Below are positions 53,436 to 63,509 of a DNA stretch of 64,000 nt, piece by piece. The DNA is taken from positions 62,001 through 126,000 of the forward strand of contig JASISA010000009.1 in the NCBI GenBank assembly GCA_031771865.1, given 5' to 3'. This DNA comes from Nothophaeocryptopus gaeumannii. Taxonomy: Eukaryota; Ascomycota; Dothideomycetes; Mycosphaerellales; Mycosphaerellaceae. How positions within the stretch are numbered: the first letter of the stretch is position 1; every line of letters begins with the position of its first letter. Below the pieces are notes generated by a model that saw only the letters and a list, made by a program, of their open reading frames with translations, had not been told where the DNA came from and did not search any database. Position numbers and translations under genes: made by a program.

Positions 53436-54059
53436 CTAGTTGTTACTCTCCAATTCAGTCGGGTTGGGATGTGCTTGTTGTTCTGATCGTTGGCCGCGTC
53501 TCCGGACACAGAACAGAGCGATGGCTGCTGCCACGATCCATGCAAGTCCGGCGAGACCGCCCACGACGGCTCCTGCGACGCTGCCTGTCGAAGTCCTTGA
53601 ATGGCCTGGGTGGCTGGACAGACTGCTCGATGCCAAAGTGGCTCTGGAACTGGCAGAGCTAAGCGTAGTAGTCGCGACTTGAGCGGCCAGCGTCGAAGTA
53701 ATACTCTTTCGGCATCTCCGCGTGCAAAGAGCTGTCATTGTTGGCATTCAGCACTCGGAAGCAGGCCTGATAGAATTGGTAATCATTCGGCCTACAATCG
53801 TCAGTAAGTACAGACGATCATTCAATTCAGCTTTATCTCACCCATTCCACCAACAACTTCTCGCCTCCTCATCAACATTCTGAATTACATAATTGAGACG
53901 CAATCTCAAGAGACTTTGGGCATTGTGCCTGACCACGCCGTGTAATGTAAAAGATCCGGTCTCCACTGTTCGGTTGAGGGCGATCGTGGAACCCCATCTT
54001 CTGGCCAAACTTGATGTCGTCGGTACAGTAGTCAAGCCAAGTGATGTATTCAAGTCGCC
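53436..54059 (-). CDS. Single-pass membrane protein, 5' end unresolved
   Basis: Three exons are readable on the minus strand: 54059-53842, 53791-53705 and 53658-53436, phases matching. Exon A gives an extracellular-type segment (NRTVETGSFTLHGVVRHNAQ, LRLRLNYVIQNVDEEARSCW); exon B gives PNDYQFYQACFRVLNANNDS and SSLHAEMPK; exon C gives a Ser/Thr-rich stalk, one transmembrane helix (VAGAVVGGLAGLAWIVAAAIALFC) and a basic RRRGQRS cytosolic tail. The intron between B and C would be only 46 nt with a GTATTA donor; if it is not used, a frameshift would be needed. No ATG or signal peptide was found in the 170 bases before the RTA1-like gene ends, so the 5' part may be lost or have an exon I missed. 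Family unknown. Confidence 0.45.
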
Positions 54060-54228
54060 CTTTCAGCGTAACTTACCATATCTATCTAGTACTCTCCTCG
54101 ACAGATGAATTGAGCAATGAAAGGAAAATGTCCAACTGCTAACAACTCAGAATCGACATTTGAACTAATATAGGAAGCCAGGCATCCACTCAGTCAAGAC
54201 AAGACCAATCATCATTCCCAAGTCCACC

Positions 54229-55182
54229 TTACTCGCTCTCACCACCCACCTTCTGCTCCTCCAAATCCGAAATATCAGAGCCTCTAGCAGCCTTAGCCTT
54301 CCTCTCCGCCTGCAATTGCTTCTTAATCGGCGCACTCATCTGTGGGAAGAACCACCCCGGATGCAGAATCGTCAAAGCAAGTGTAGCGATTGTCATCATC
54401 ACTCCGTCCAAGACAATGAAGTCGATTTCGCTCAGCATAACCTCATTCCTCCAGCCTCCCGCGAGCTCCGGAATCCGATAGCAGCATCGAATCAAGATCG
54501 TGACGTACGCCAGTACTATTCCTCCTGCGAAGAAGCGGAATTTCGTGGAGCGGAGGGTGGTCGTCGCATCCAGAGAGAGCTGGCTTCGTCGTCGGTAGAT
54601 ATTGATAAAATACGCCGTCCCCAAAACCGCGAAAATAACCAGCGCAACAACCTGGAAAATAATACCAGCTAACGCGACATTCGTCCCCGTCGTAGCAGAG
54701 CTCGCACTACTCCCGCTCGCACTCATCGCCGCACCAGCAGCTTGCAATACCAAAGAGAATATATCCGCCCCGATGAAGATCCAAGTATACAGGCTCGCCG
54801 GAATAATCGAATATTGTCTTCCGAAAACGATGACGAAATGTTTCAGCGTCAAATACACACCCGCCGCTATGAAAGCCGGCGCGATAATAACGCAGATGAT
54901 TTGGATGGTGAAGCCTTGGGTTGACCAGGGGTTGAGATAGAGCATGACGCGTCCTATGTAGCCGATTGCTTCGAGGATGCAGCCGCAGGTTAGGGCGAAG
55001 GCGTATGTCCAGGTTTTGTAGCGGATGCCAAGCACCAACTGTACCAAAGTGCAAAGTGCAAAGATTGCCAGAAAGAAGGCGTTGGCGCCGATGGAGGGCT
55101 GGTATGTGTAGATGGTGCTATCAATCGGACATTGAGGGGAGATTGACGTGCAGGAGGCGTAGGGGGAGTTTGGGTTGGACAT
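54229..55182 (-). CDS. RTA1-like seven-helix membrane protein
   Basis: 317 residues from the ATG of MSNPNSPYASC; the frame is open further upstream to a Met-less start, but this ATG precedes the conserved part. Seven hydrophobic segments are seen, beginning with ANAFFLAIFALCTLVQLVLG and including GCILEAIGYIGRVMLY, FTIQIICVIIAPAFIAAGVY, WIFIGADIFSLVLQAAGAAM, and ending ILHPGWFFPQM. The pattern E-x-x-G-Y-x-x-R in helix two and FIGADIFSLVLQAAG are signatures of the RTA1/RTM1 family (lipid-translocating exporter-like), with members linked to 7-aminocholesterol resistance and sphingoid base export (Rsb1) in yeast. The transported lipid here is not known. The C-terminal tail is charged (KKQLQAERKAKAARG). 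Confidence 0.9.
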   Translation of the reverse strand: MSNPNSPYASCTSISPQCPIDSTIYTYQPSIGANAFFLAIFALCTLVQLVLGIRYKTWTYAFALTCGCILEAIGYIGRVMLYLNPWSTQGFTIQIICVIIAPAFIAAGVYLTLKHFVIVFGRQYSIIPASLYTWIFIGADIFSLVLQAAGAAMSASGSSASSATTGTNVALAGIIFQVVALVIFAVLGTAYFINIYRRRSQLSLDATTTLRSTKFRFFAGGIVLAYVTILIRCCYRIPELAGGWRNEVMLSEIDFIVLDGVMMTIATLALTILHPGWFFPQMSAPIKKQLQAERKAKAARGSDISDLEEQKVGGESE

Positions 55183-56088
55183 CTTGGTTGTACTTGGAGA
55201 GCAGAGGTCGGTTGATTCGTTGATTGATTGATGTAGTTGAAGATCCTCGAGAAGTCTTGTCGAAGCCTTCTGCTTCTTGGCCGTCGGGCTGTGATGGTAT
55301 TCTGTTGAGTGTTTGTAGGCTGCTGTATCTGATCTGTTGCTTGAGTGGTTCTGTATTCCATCCAGTGGCTGCAATGCGATACTTATCCTCGCTCTCAATC
55401 AACACATCAATCAAGGACGTCACTCTCGCACCGCTACGACCAGCAAACACAGCCCATCTCTCTCGTCCGTTACATCCACCCCTACTACCGCATCAAGCAA
55501 TCTACAGGTGTCGGCTACTGTAAGTGTCGTCGATCATCTCTTTTGCGTAATAAGCACGTGTGAAGAACGAAATGCAGTGCATTCTATTCTCGTCTGTAGA
55601 TAGATTTCGCACATCGCCCATGTTCTGAGGCATCGGAGCGAAGAAGTGTCGAGGGATTCACCTCATTCCGTCGATCTGTGTCCCATTAGGGCAATGTTAA
55701 CGTACGGCCGCAGTTCACTCAAGATCGGTCTTGGCGTGAAGCTTGATTGGTTCTCTTGGAGTCCATGCGGCTCTGCTGGCATTCTGCCCTACAGGACGTC
55801 ATACCTACTACTTGAAGTGGTGGTGTTTGAGGTGCTGCGGATGGTGCTGTGTTGATGATGACGAAGTGCTCCAATGGCGAAGAAGTGGTTGGTGCCGCAT
55901 TGAGAGTGCTCCGATGTACATGATGTTGAAGACGCCTCGTCGTGATAAGACGAACACCATAAGCAGCCGGTCAATTGATTCACCTCTGAGTCGTTGGCGC
56001 AGCAATAGAACTGCGGCCGTTGAATGCATCTTTTCCACAATATGTACAATGAACAACGAACCTTGTCTCACACACGCCGCTCTTCCTT
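55183..56088. other. Intergenic, no gene seen
   Basis: Promoter of the RTA1-like gene and the 3' side of the ETF-QO gene. Open frames are short and unremarkable. Confidence 0.4.
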
Positions 56089-58017
56089 CTAGGTCATGAC
56101 ATACTTCGGCCCTTCACCACCCTGCGGTGTCTGCCAATTGATGTCCTGATCAGGGACCTTGATGTCGCAGGTCTTGCAATGCACGCAATTCTGCGCGTTG
56201 ATCTGGAATCTGACGCCCAAGTCTTTGCTCTCATCCTCGACGTATTCGTACACGCCAGCAGGGCAAAATCGGTTCTCGACGCCCTTATACTTTGGAAACT
56301 CCATTTGAGCGTGCTTGTCCCAATCCTTGACTTGAAGGTGGCAAGGCTGATCTTCCTCGTGGTTTGTGCCAGTGCGAGAGACGGATGTCAAAATATCGAA
56401 GGAGATCTTGCCATCCGGTTTGGGGTATTCAATTTTCTTGCATTTGTCGGCTGTCTTGGTGGCTCCATGATCAGTGCCTCCATGCTTCAATGTCCACGGC
56501 GCCATGCCGCGGAGAATGTAAGCTTCCAGACCGGAATACATGATGCCACCAAAGAGGCCAAGAGGTGAGTGGAAGGAAGGTCGCATATTCCGGACTTGCT
56601 TGAGTTCTTTCCAGATGGAGCTATTCCGTAGCTTGTCCTCGTAGTCGAAGAGGAAGACGGCGCCTTCGCTGTCTTTGCTGGAGGAAAGCGCAGAGTAGGC
56701 TGCTTCGGCGGCTAGCATACCGGAGCGCATTGCTGTATGTGTACCCTTGATCTTGGGTACATTGAGGAAACCAGCCGTGTCGCCGATGAGTGCGCCACCT
56801 GGGAATGCACATTTGGGTATGCTTTGAAAGCCGCCTTCGTTGAGTGTTCTAGCAGCGTATGATATGCACTTGCCTCCTTCAAGATAGTGCTTGTAGTACG
56901 GATGTTGCTTCATCTTCTGAAACTCTCCGTAAGGTGCCAGCCACGGATTGGGATAATCGAGACCGACGACCAAGCCTATAGATACCATGTTCTCGCCGAA
57001 GTGATACATCCAGCCACCGCCGTATGTATCATAGGGTAGTGGATAGCCCATTGAATGTGCGACTAGGCCCTTGTCGAACTTCGCAGGGTCGATCTCCCAG
57101 ACTTCTTTAATGCCCAGACCGTACGTCTGCGGTTGACTGTTCGCTCGAAGATCATACTTCTTGATGACTTGTTTGGTCAAGCTGCCGTGACAGCCTTCTG
57201 CCAGGAGTGTACACCTTGCGTGGAACTCCATGCCTCTTTCAAAGCTGTCCTTAGGCGTGCCATCTCTAGCTATACCGAGATCGTTCGTAGCCACGCCTCG
57301 TACAGCCCCGTCTTTGGTATATAGCACCTCTGATGCCGCAAAGCCCGGGTATATCTCCACACCAATCTCCTCCGCTCTTTCGCCTAGCCATTTGGTAAGC
57401 TCGTTCAAGCTTATTATGTGGTTGCCGTGATTATTCATCTGCGGAGGCGCCGGCATTGGAATAGACGAAGACTTTGTCAGAAACCTCATCTTATCCTTGG
57501 TGGCGGGTGTATAGTTCTCGAAGCGATTCGGATTGTCTTCTGATCTCCAATCCGGCAGGAGCTCATCAAGAGCAGATGGTTCCAATACATTGCCAGACAC
57601 TATGTGGTCTCCGATCTCTCCAGCTTTCTCCAGCAAGAGTACCCGGAGGTCCTCATTGCCGGCATCGTTGGCCAGCTGCTTGAGGCGTATGGCAGCACTC
57701 AGTCCAGCTGGCCCGCCACCCACAATGCAGATATCGACCTCATCCGATTCTCTTTCCGCATTCAGTGGATTGTTGTAGTCATCGTCCACTGAAGCCAATC
57801 TTCTCCGGGTAGTACTGGATAGGGGTCGTCGTTGGCCTGCGGTGATGGCAGCGGGTCGGTAACCTCTCAGTTGGCATCTCGGCGCTATGCTGCTAGTGGC
57901 GGAGGCGGCGGCGGCGGCAGCAGCAGCAGGCCGTGGCCGTGAAGCAAATCGAGAGAGTTCTGGGATTTGTACCAAGCTTCGCCTTGCGGCTGCTGAGAGG
58001 ATGCTAGGCGCGGCCAT
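56089..58017 (-). CDS. Electron-transfer flavoprotein:ubiquinone oxidoreductase
   Basis: Single exon, 642 residues from the ATG at 58017. The first 75 residues are an Ala/Arg/Ser-rich mitochondrial targeting region. FAD binding is shown by VDICIVGGGPAGLSAAIRLK near 93-112, then EKAGEIGDHIVSGNVLEP and the GALIGDTAGFLNVPKIKGTH motif. The C-terminal [4Fe-4S] cluster ligands are FCPAGVYEY and NAQNCVHCKTCDIKVPDQDI, four Cys in all. The enzyme sits on the inner mitochondrial membrane and passes electrons from ETF (fatty-acid and amino-acid oxidation) to ubiquinone; the yeast relative is Cir2. Size and all cofactor motifs are normal. Confidence 0.95.
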   Translation of the reverse strand: MAAPSILSAAARRSLVQIPELSRFASRPRPAAAAAAAASATSSIAPRCQLRGYRPAAITAGQRRPLSSTTRRRLASVDDDYNNPLNAERESDEVDICIVGGGPAGLSAAIRLKQLANDAGNEDLRVLLLEKAGEIGDHIVSGNVLEPSALDELLPDWRSEDNPNRFENYTPATKDKMRFLTKSSSIPMPAPPQMNNHGNHIISLNELTKWLGERAEEIGVEIYPGFAASEVLYTKDGAVRGVATNDLGIARDGTPKDSFERGMEFHARCTLLAEGCHGSLTKQVIKKYDLRANSQPQTYGLGIKEVWEIDPAKFDKGLVAHSMGYPLPYDTYGGGWMYHFGENMVSIGLVVGLDYPNPWLAPYGEFQKMKQHPYYKHYLEGGKCISYAARTLNEGGFQSIPKCAFPGGALIGDTAGFLNVPKIKGTHTAMRSGMLAAEAAYSALSSSKDSEGAVFLFDYEDKLRNSSIWKELKQVRNMRPSFHSPLGLFGGIMYSGLEAYILRGMAPWTLKHGGTDHGATKTADKCKKIEYPKPDGKISFDILTSVSRTGTNHEEDQPCHLQVKDWDKHAQMEFPKYKGVENRFCPAGVYEYVEDESKDLGVRFQINAQNCVHCKTCDIKVPDQDINWQTPQGGEGPKYVMT

Positions 58018-60792
58018 GGCAGAGGATGCCCACGTCGAACGGAATTAGTGAGGCGAGAAGTGATGGAGTACTTGACACGCCCACCCCCAGCTCCCTCACT
58101 GCACCTTGAGCGTGCATCTCTTTCACGAGCTCGCTCCTCGGTTAATCGTCACCACTCAAGTGGTAATCGCTTCACCTGCATCTGATTGGTGCTTGGCGCG
58201 GTTGGCGGACTCCACCACGCCGCCTTAGATTGCGCCTCATCTTTGCATCTTCGCATCTTCGCTGCACGCGCATCTCGTGGCATCGCACATCGCGCATCCA
58301 ACCTCGATCAACAACCAGGTGAGTTCATCACCGCCTCACTTTCTAGAGGCTCTTTTCCGTTGCAGGAACATTCTACTGGCATTGGGACGGCCCGGACACG
58401 CACACTGCGCAACACCGTACACCACACCACCGCGAATCCTTGAGTGGCCCGAGGAGCATTTCACCAACCTGATTGTCGCAAACCGCAAGGTGACCAATCA
58501 CCAACCATGGCCGAGCCAGCTCAGGGCGGATCTAGTGTTAGTAATACCACGTGTTTTACAAGTGGTTTTCAATTCTCTCCTACTTTGCCCACTAAAGCCT
58601 CCTGAAATGGTGTTTCGCCCAAAAGAAATCGCCTCTATCCATACGGATCTCAATCCCGAATGAAAATAAACCGCTCGATCCGTATGTTCATCCTCTCAGA
58701 AATCCTGCATCGCATAGTGCATGCAATCCAAGAGCCTCAAAATCCGTACGATCGCCATGCCCTCTCGATATCGATCTCCAGGAATCGTAACGCCGTCCTC
58801 AGCACCTTATTCCAGCCTCTCAAGATACGAACGCGGCTCATAGATGTCTTCATAGCCGAGCTCGATAGTCAGGCGTCGCTGCGCCTCTTGATACTCTGAG
58901 GCTTGAAACATTGGATGGTCATACTTGACGCTTTCACCAGCCGTTAAGATCCTCCGCGCATCATCGATAGTCATCGCCACCGGGTCGCTCTCCGGAGTTG
59001 GCTCACTGGCAGCGTCTTGGTCGACGGTATGGTTGCTATCCGCTGGTGGCTCGCCATAGTTAGCAGTACCAGCTGATGGATCGAAGTCGACGAGGAGATT
59101 TCCGGAGCCACTCTGCTTGAGCTGCCAATTCTTTCATGTCTTGGTGTAGGTGGCAACGGCCAAGATCTCGCCGCTCGCCTTCGCCTCGAGCACGTGCTGA
59201 GCCCAGTGCAACGATCGGAACGGCTGAAAGAGGCAGGCTCTCGTCAAAATTGGCAGTCGACCCGAAGCCTCCGCGCTGCAAGGCGCGGTTGCCCGTTACT
59301 AAAGGCTTCGACGTTCACTCTAAAGACTCTCTGGCCAAGTCGAACGAGGCGATGCATAGTTGCAGAAGGGGACCCCATTAGACTGGTTGGGACAGATGTC
59401 TTATCAGTACCTTCACGCAGTATCGCGAGGTTAGTCATGCTCTGCCCAAGAAGGGGTTGTGAGCCAGACAGGGTGCTGCTCTCAACGGACAAGTCCCAGT
59501 AAAAGGTGCGTTGCGTAAGCATGCAAATCGCAAGACAGTCGTTGCTCTGTGATTATGTTTCTCCACTCTATGGGACTTTGGTCAATAACAACTTTCCGGC
59601 CGTCAGACTTCGACAGCTGGAGCATTTTGGACGCTGTCGCTCGGGGAGCTCGATTCTCATTGGCAATGTAAGAGATATTCGTGGTATGCGTTCGTGAATT
59701 CTCACAGCGGTGGAGTCCGTCATCAGCATCGCAGCTCATTTCATCCAGAAGATTGACACATTCGTGTTTTTGGGCTAGCGTCGAAGCTTCGGTCAAAGGT
59801 AGCATTATACCGCACTCAAGCCTCGGAGAACATGCTCCCACTTACTGCGAGAATGGCGCTGGTCTGATCTCGCTGAGGAAGCGGACGACTTCTGCGGCCT
59901 GCAAACAATTGTTGTGTCGTCCTCGAATCCCACCAAAGCCCGATCGCTGTTGCTCGTGTGCTTCGACACGAAAATTGGCGAAGTGGGAGTCGACGACGCA
60001 CGGTGCATGCCTCAGATACTGTGCATTGTCTGAATAGCTTCAGTTTCGAATCGCAGACTACTCGTGACAGGAGGCAAGGGGCACAAAGGAACTTCCGTCT
60101 CAAACATTGTGTATTTGAAGTGGCGCCATATCGACCTCTCTTCCCTCACGTTCAGTATGCGTGAGAAGAACCTCCCATGTTTGAAAACATGCATGCGTGC
60201 GTCCGCGTCCTCACTGTTTCCAACACAAGAGGCGCAGGCTGCGCATTGGAAACGCCGAGCGCACTTGCTACTTCCACTTTCGCATCCCAAATCGTGCGCT
60301 TGATATGATCGTACCAAGCCCTGCTCTTCTCCAATGTAGATTGCGTCCATCGTTGTCGCCAGCTATACTCTTTCCTCTCGCAGCGGCAAGCGTACGGCGT
60401 TCTCGGTCCATGCAGATGCTTCAGGACATATGTCGACTGGGATCGCAAGGCGCACAAATATATTAAACATGAGGCACGCATAGACAGCATTTGTTCGTGG
60501 CCAGTGATATTCGCAAGGCTAGCATTGGTTGAATGCCGAGCCAGGAGGCAGAGGACTTTCGACCCGTGAGCGCGGCTCTCTGCACCTTCAACGTCACTAC
60601 TCAGCTTCATTACATGACTCTGATTGGCTGCCTCGGCTCTATGCGCGCCAAGTCTTTGCACCATCTCCGCCTCACGTTCGGTCGCGACCCGCGACTGCGA
60701 CCTTCATCACCTCAACATCCACCACCACCTTCGCCTCACTTCCATCGTCCACACCCGCCAACCTCCACGAGCATCACCAGGCGATCACGACA
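58018..60792. other. Poorly resolved stretch between ETF-QO and the SR gene
   Basis: Starts with the ETF-QO promoter. On the plus strand, a C-rich leader-like region has a possible 5' UTR intron (GTGAGT near 58320 to TTGCAG near 58364) and an ATG at 58507 opening MAEPAQGGSSV..., which stops at 58605; no continuing gene is found. On the minus strand, several frames between 58807 and 59841 look partly coding (see next entry). From 60540 on it is the SR-gene promoter and leader. Confidence 0.4.
58807..59121 (-). CDS. Possible last exon of an unrecognised gene
   Basis: Reading from a possible acceptor (TTGGCAG) before 59121 gives 104 residues ending at TAA 58807-58809. The translation is protein-like: NLLVDFDPSAGTANYGEPP, MTIDDARRILTAGESVKYDH and YEDIYEPRSYLERLE. 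Upstream frames that could be joined (59060-59281, 59244-59522, 59482-59841) show other fragments such as LHWAQHVLEAKASGEI and HECVNLLDEMSCDADDGL, but I could not find a consistent set of splice sites. It may be a multi-exon gene or a decayed one. No family recognised. Confidence 0.3.
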   Translation of the reverse strand, partial: LKQSGSGNLLVDFDPSAGTANYGEPPADSNHTVDQDAASEPTPESDPVAMTIDDARRILTAGESVKYDHPMFQASEYQEAQRRLTIELGYEDIYEPRSYLERLE

Positions 60793-62633
60793 ATGGCCGA
60801 GGCTCCAGCCGCTGGCAACTCCGTCTCCTCGACCCGGCTGTACTTGGGCAATCTCCCCAGAAACGGTACGCTTCTTTTCCCAAGGCCTTGGAATGGATGA
60901 ACAGGATGGCCCCTGTCTGGTTGGAAACACATCTGGCGCCTGGCGCACTACACTGCAAGAGGATGGATGGGATACTGGCCATGACTGCCGCTGAGTTCCT
61001 CGCACCGCAAAGTCTTTTGTATCTGTGATGTGGACCTGGAGCCGGAGCTGGCGCAACATGGCCTTATCGCTCCACCGAGTCCTGACCTGGCAACGCTGAC
61101 CGGATCGTGCTACAGCTACCAAGGCCGATGTTGAGAACCACTTCAACACCCATGGCACTGGGGAGATCACTGAGATGTGAGTATTGGGATCAACCTTGGG
61201 CAATGTTCAATACTTCAAACGCTGACTTTCGGTTCCTGCAGCAAATTGATGAATGGCTTCGGCTTCATCGAGTACAAAGATGCCATGGATGCGCGTGATG
61301 TCGTTCCAGGTAAGCTCCACACTTATGCACATCCTTCTATGTGCTGTATTTGAAACGCCATGTTGGAACTGCTAACAAAACCTGTAGCCTTCCGTATGTC
61401 AACCTACTCCGTTCCCGTCCCCATCGAGACTCCGACCCTTAATCTTGCCTTCGGGCACCACATTCCTTCCCTCCCTTCTCGGTTATGCTTTCGACTGCTG
61501 ACATCTATCGTTGGCTAGATGGATCCGAGTTTATGGGCGAGCGTCTGGTCGTCCAATTTGCACGCGGCAGCACCCGTCCGAGGGATGGCTTCCACGACCA
61601 ACCACGCATGGCTCCACGCCCTCGCCGGACCATCCATCGGATGACCATCACCGGCCTCCCATTCGAGACCAGCTGGCAGGTTAGCAACACCCTTTCGCTT
61701 ACTGCTTAGGCCTGATCATTGGCGTCTTCGTCAGGTGCCGAGCCTGTTCCGTCTCTTCTGGTTTGGAAGACGTTGGACTGTGACCGCGCTACCTGATTCA
61801 AGGCTCCCGGCTTGGCATCTGCGTAGGCTGCACCTCGTGGAAACCGTTGGACTTACACATGGCTTCTAGGACCTCAAGGACTTCGCTCGTCAATCCGGAC
61901 TGGACGTTGTCTACAGCGAAGTCAACCGCGACCGTGACCCGAGCGGCACTGGCAAAGGGTACGTCCATATCTTCCTGTCTGTTTACAACAAAAGCTTATC
62001 GCTGATAGATCCAGCTTTGTGGAATATGAGACCGCTGCCGACCTTGCCTCTGCCGTAGAGAAGCTCGACAACAGCGAGTTCAAGGGATCCACCGTTCGCT
62101 GTATTTCTGATGTAAGACATTATTCTATATATGGCACAAAGCCACGGACTCACACGCGCCAGCCCCAAACCGAGATCCCACGTCCACGCGAGCGCTACCG
62201 ATCTCGCTCTCCAGGCGGCTACCGCGGCGGCCGCGGTGGAGGAGGCTACGGCCCACCACCAGACGACTACTACTACGATCGTCGAGGACCACCACGCGGC
62301 TACAGCCCACGCCGTGATGACTACCGTCGCCGCACACCTCCTCCCCCACGTGGCGGTGGCGGCTACTACGACGACCCTCGCGAGGACCGCTATGGTCCAC
62401 CACGCGGCGGGCGCGCACCGGTAGACGACTACCCACCACCCCGTGGCGCTGCCTACCCAGATGACCGCTACGGTCCTCCACCACCTCGTCGTGGCGGTGG
62501 AGCATACGAGCCAGAGCCATACGCCAACGGCCACGCACGCGAGCCGTACGGCGGCGGACGTCCACCAAGCCCAAGGAGGGACGGTGGTCGAGGCTATGAC
62601 CGTGGAGGATACGAAGCTCGGCCCTATTGGTGA
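60793..62633 (+). CDS. SR-family splicing factor with two RRMs
   Basis: Eight exons: 60793-60865, 61116-61176, 61242-61309, 61388-61393, 61519-61679, 61870-61958, 62015-62111 and 62163-62633, 341 residues. RRM1 starts STRLYLGNLPRN (RNP2) and has NGFGFIEYKD (RNP1). RRM2 starts HRMTITGLPFETSWQ and continues DLKDFARQSG, giving SWQDLKD, the invariant heptapeptide of the pseudo-RRM of SR proteins; the exon 5/6 junction splits it. KGFVEYETAADLASA ends RRM2. The tail is rich in Arg, Gly, Tyr and Pro with RYRSRSPGG and several SPRR units, probable SRPK targets. Exon 4 is only six bases. The last intron (51 nt) keeps the frame open if retained. Role: pre-mRNA splicing and mRNA export; the closest named protein is likely fission-yeast Srp2. 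Confidence 0.9.
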
Positions 62634-63509
62634 ACAACACCAACTCCACGTGGGCGCTGATCGTACTAAACATGAACCAGAACCGATCTGCATCGAACGA
62701 CTTGATGCTTTTCAATCACAACACCAGCACATACACTTGCCTGTGTAATCGCCACAGGTTTTGAGTGGAGGAAGAAGGGCGATGCATGCAGGGTGGTCAT
62801 TTCATTTTCTCCAGAATGCTAACTCTCACGGGATTCGAATCGGCTTGATCCATCATCGACGGCGGACACCACGGCTATTGTACTTTGTGGGCATGGGAAA
62901 AGCGGAAAGTATGATTTCAGATTCTGTACTCTCACGCTTTTGTGTTACTTGCATGGCTACGTCGATTACTCATACGCTCGTCAGCTGCACGCAGGGCGTC
63001 TGACGTTCCCAATGAACATATAACGGGAAATGATCAAGGGCGTTTGCGGCGACGGCTGGCATGATTTTGAGGAGAGATCGTGCGTACTATCATCAACTTC
63101 AGATTGGTAAAGCAAATTGTTTCAGGAATGGCATCTTTCCATTTCATGAAACCGCGATCGTTTTGGAGGAGTGCGTGAGGAGTGTGGCTGACGCTGCTTT
63201 GCAATAGCGACCACCAGCGTAGCCAATGAGGAAGGTACGTTTGTGCTGCTTGCCAGATTCGTCTTTGAATGCACATTGGCTTACTTTGTCAATGCTGAGG
63301 CGCACACTTCTCTTTATACACAACATGACGGCTGTGCTTGCTATCGTGGTGTTTCCTTCACTGATCGGCAAAGTTCGGGTCCGGCTCGTTTCGCGCCGCG
63401 CATGTGAAGCTCCAGTCCAGTCTTGGCGTGTGTCACGAAAGCTTCACCTTAGTCAAAATACATGCCTCGAGCAAGCCGACACCTGCTTCGCAACTCGCGA
63501 CACTGCGCG
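62634..63509. other. Intergenic, no gene seen
   Basis: SR-gene 3' UTR and promoter of the next gene. ATTCGAATC at about 62831 looks like a tRNA T-loop but has no matching stem. Confidence 0.4.

Noticed and set aside
62825..62845. ATTCGAATC resembling a tRNA T-loop
   Set aside because: The flanking bases do not form the T-stem on either strand and no acceptor stem is found.
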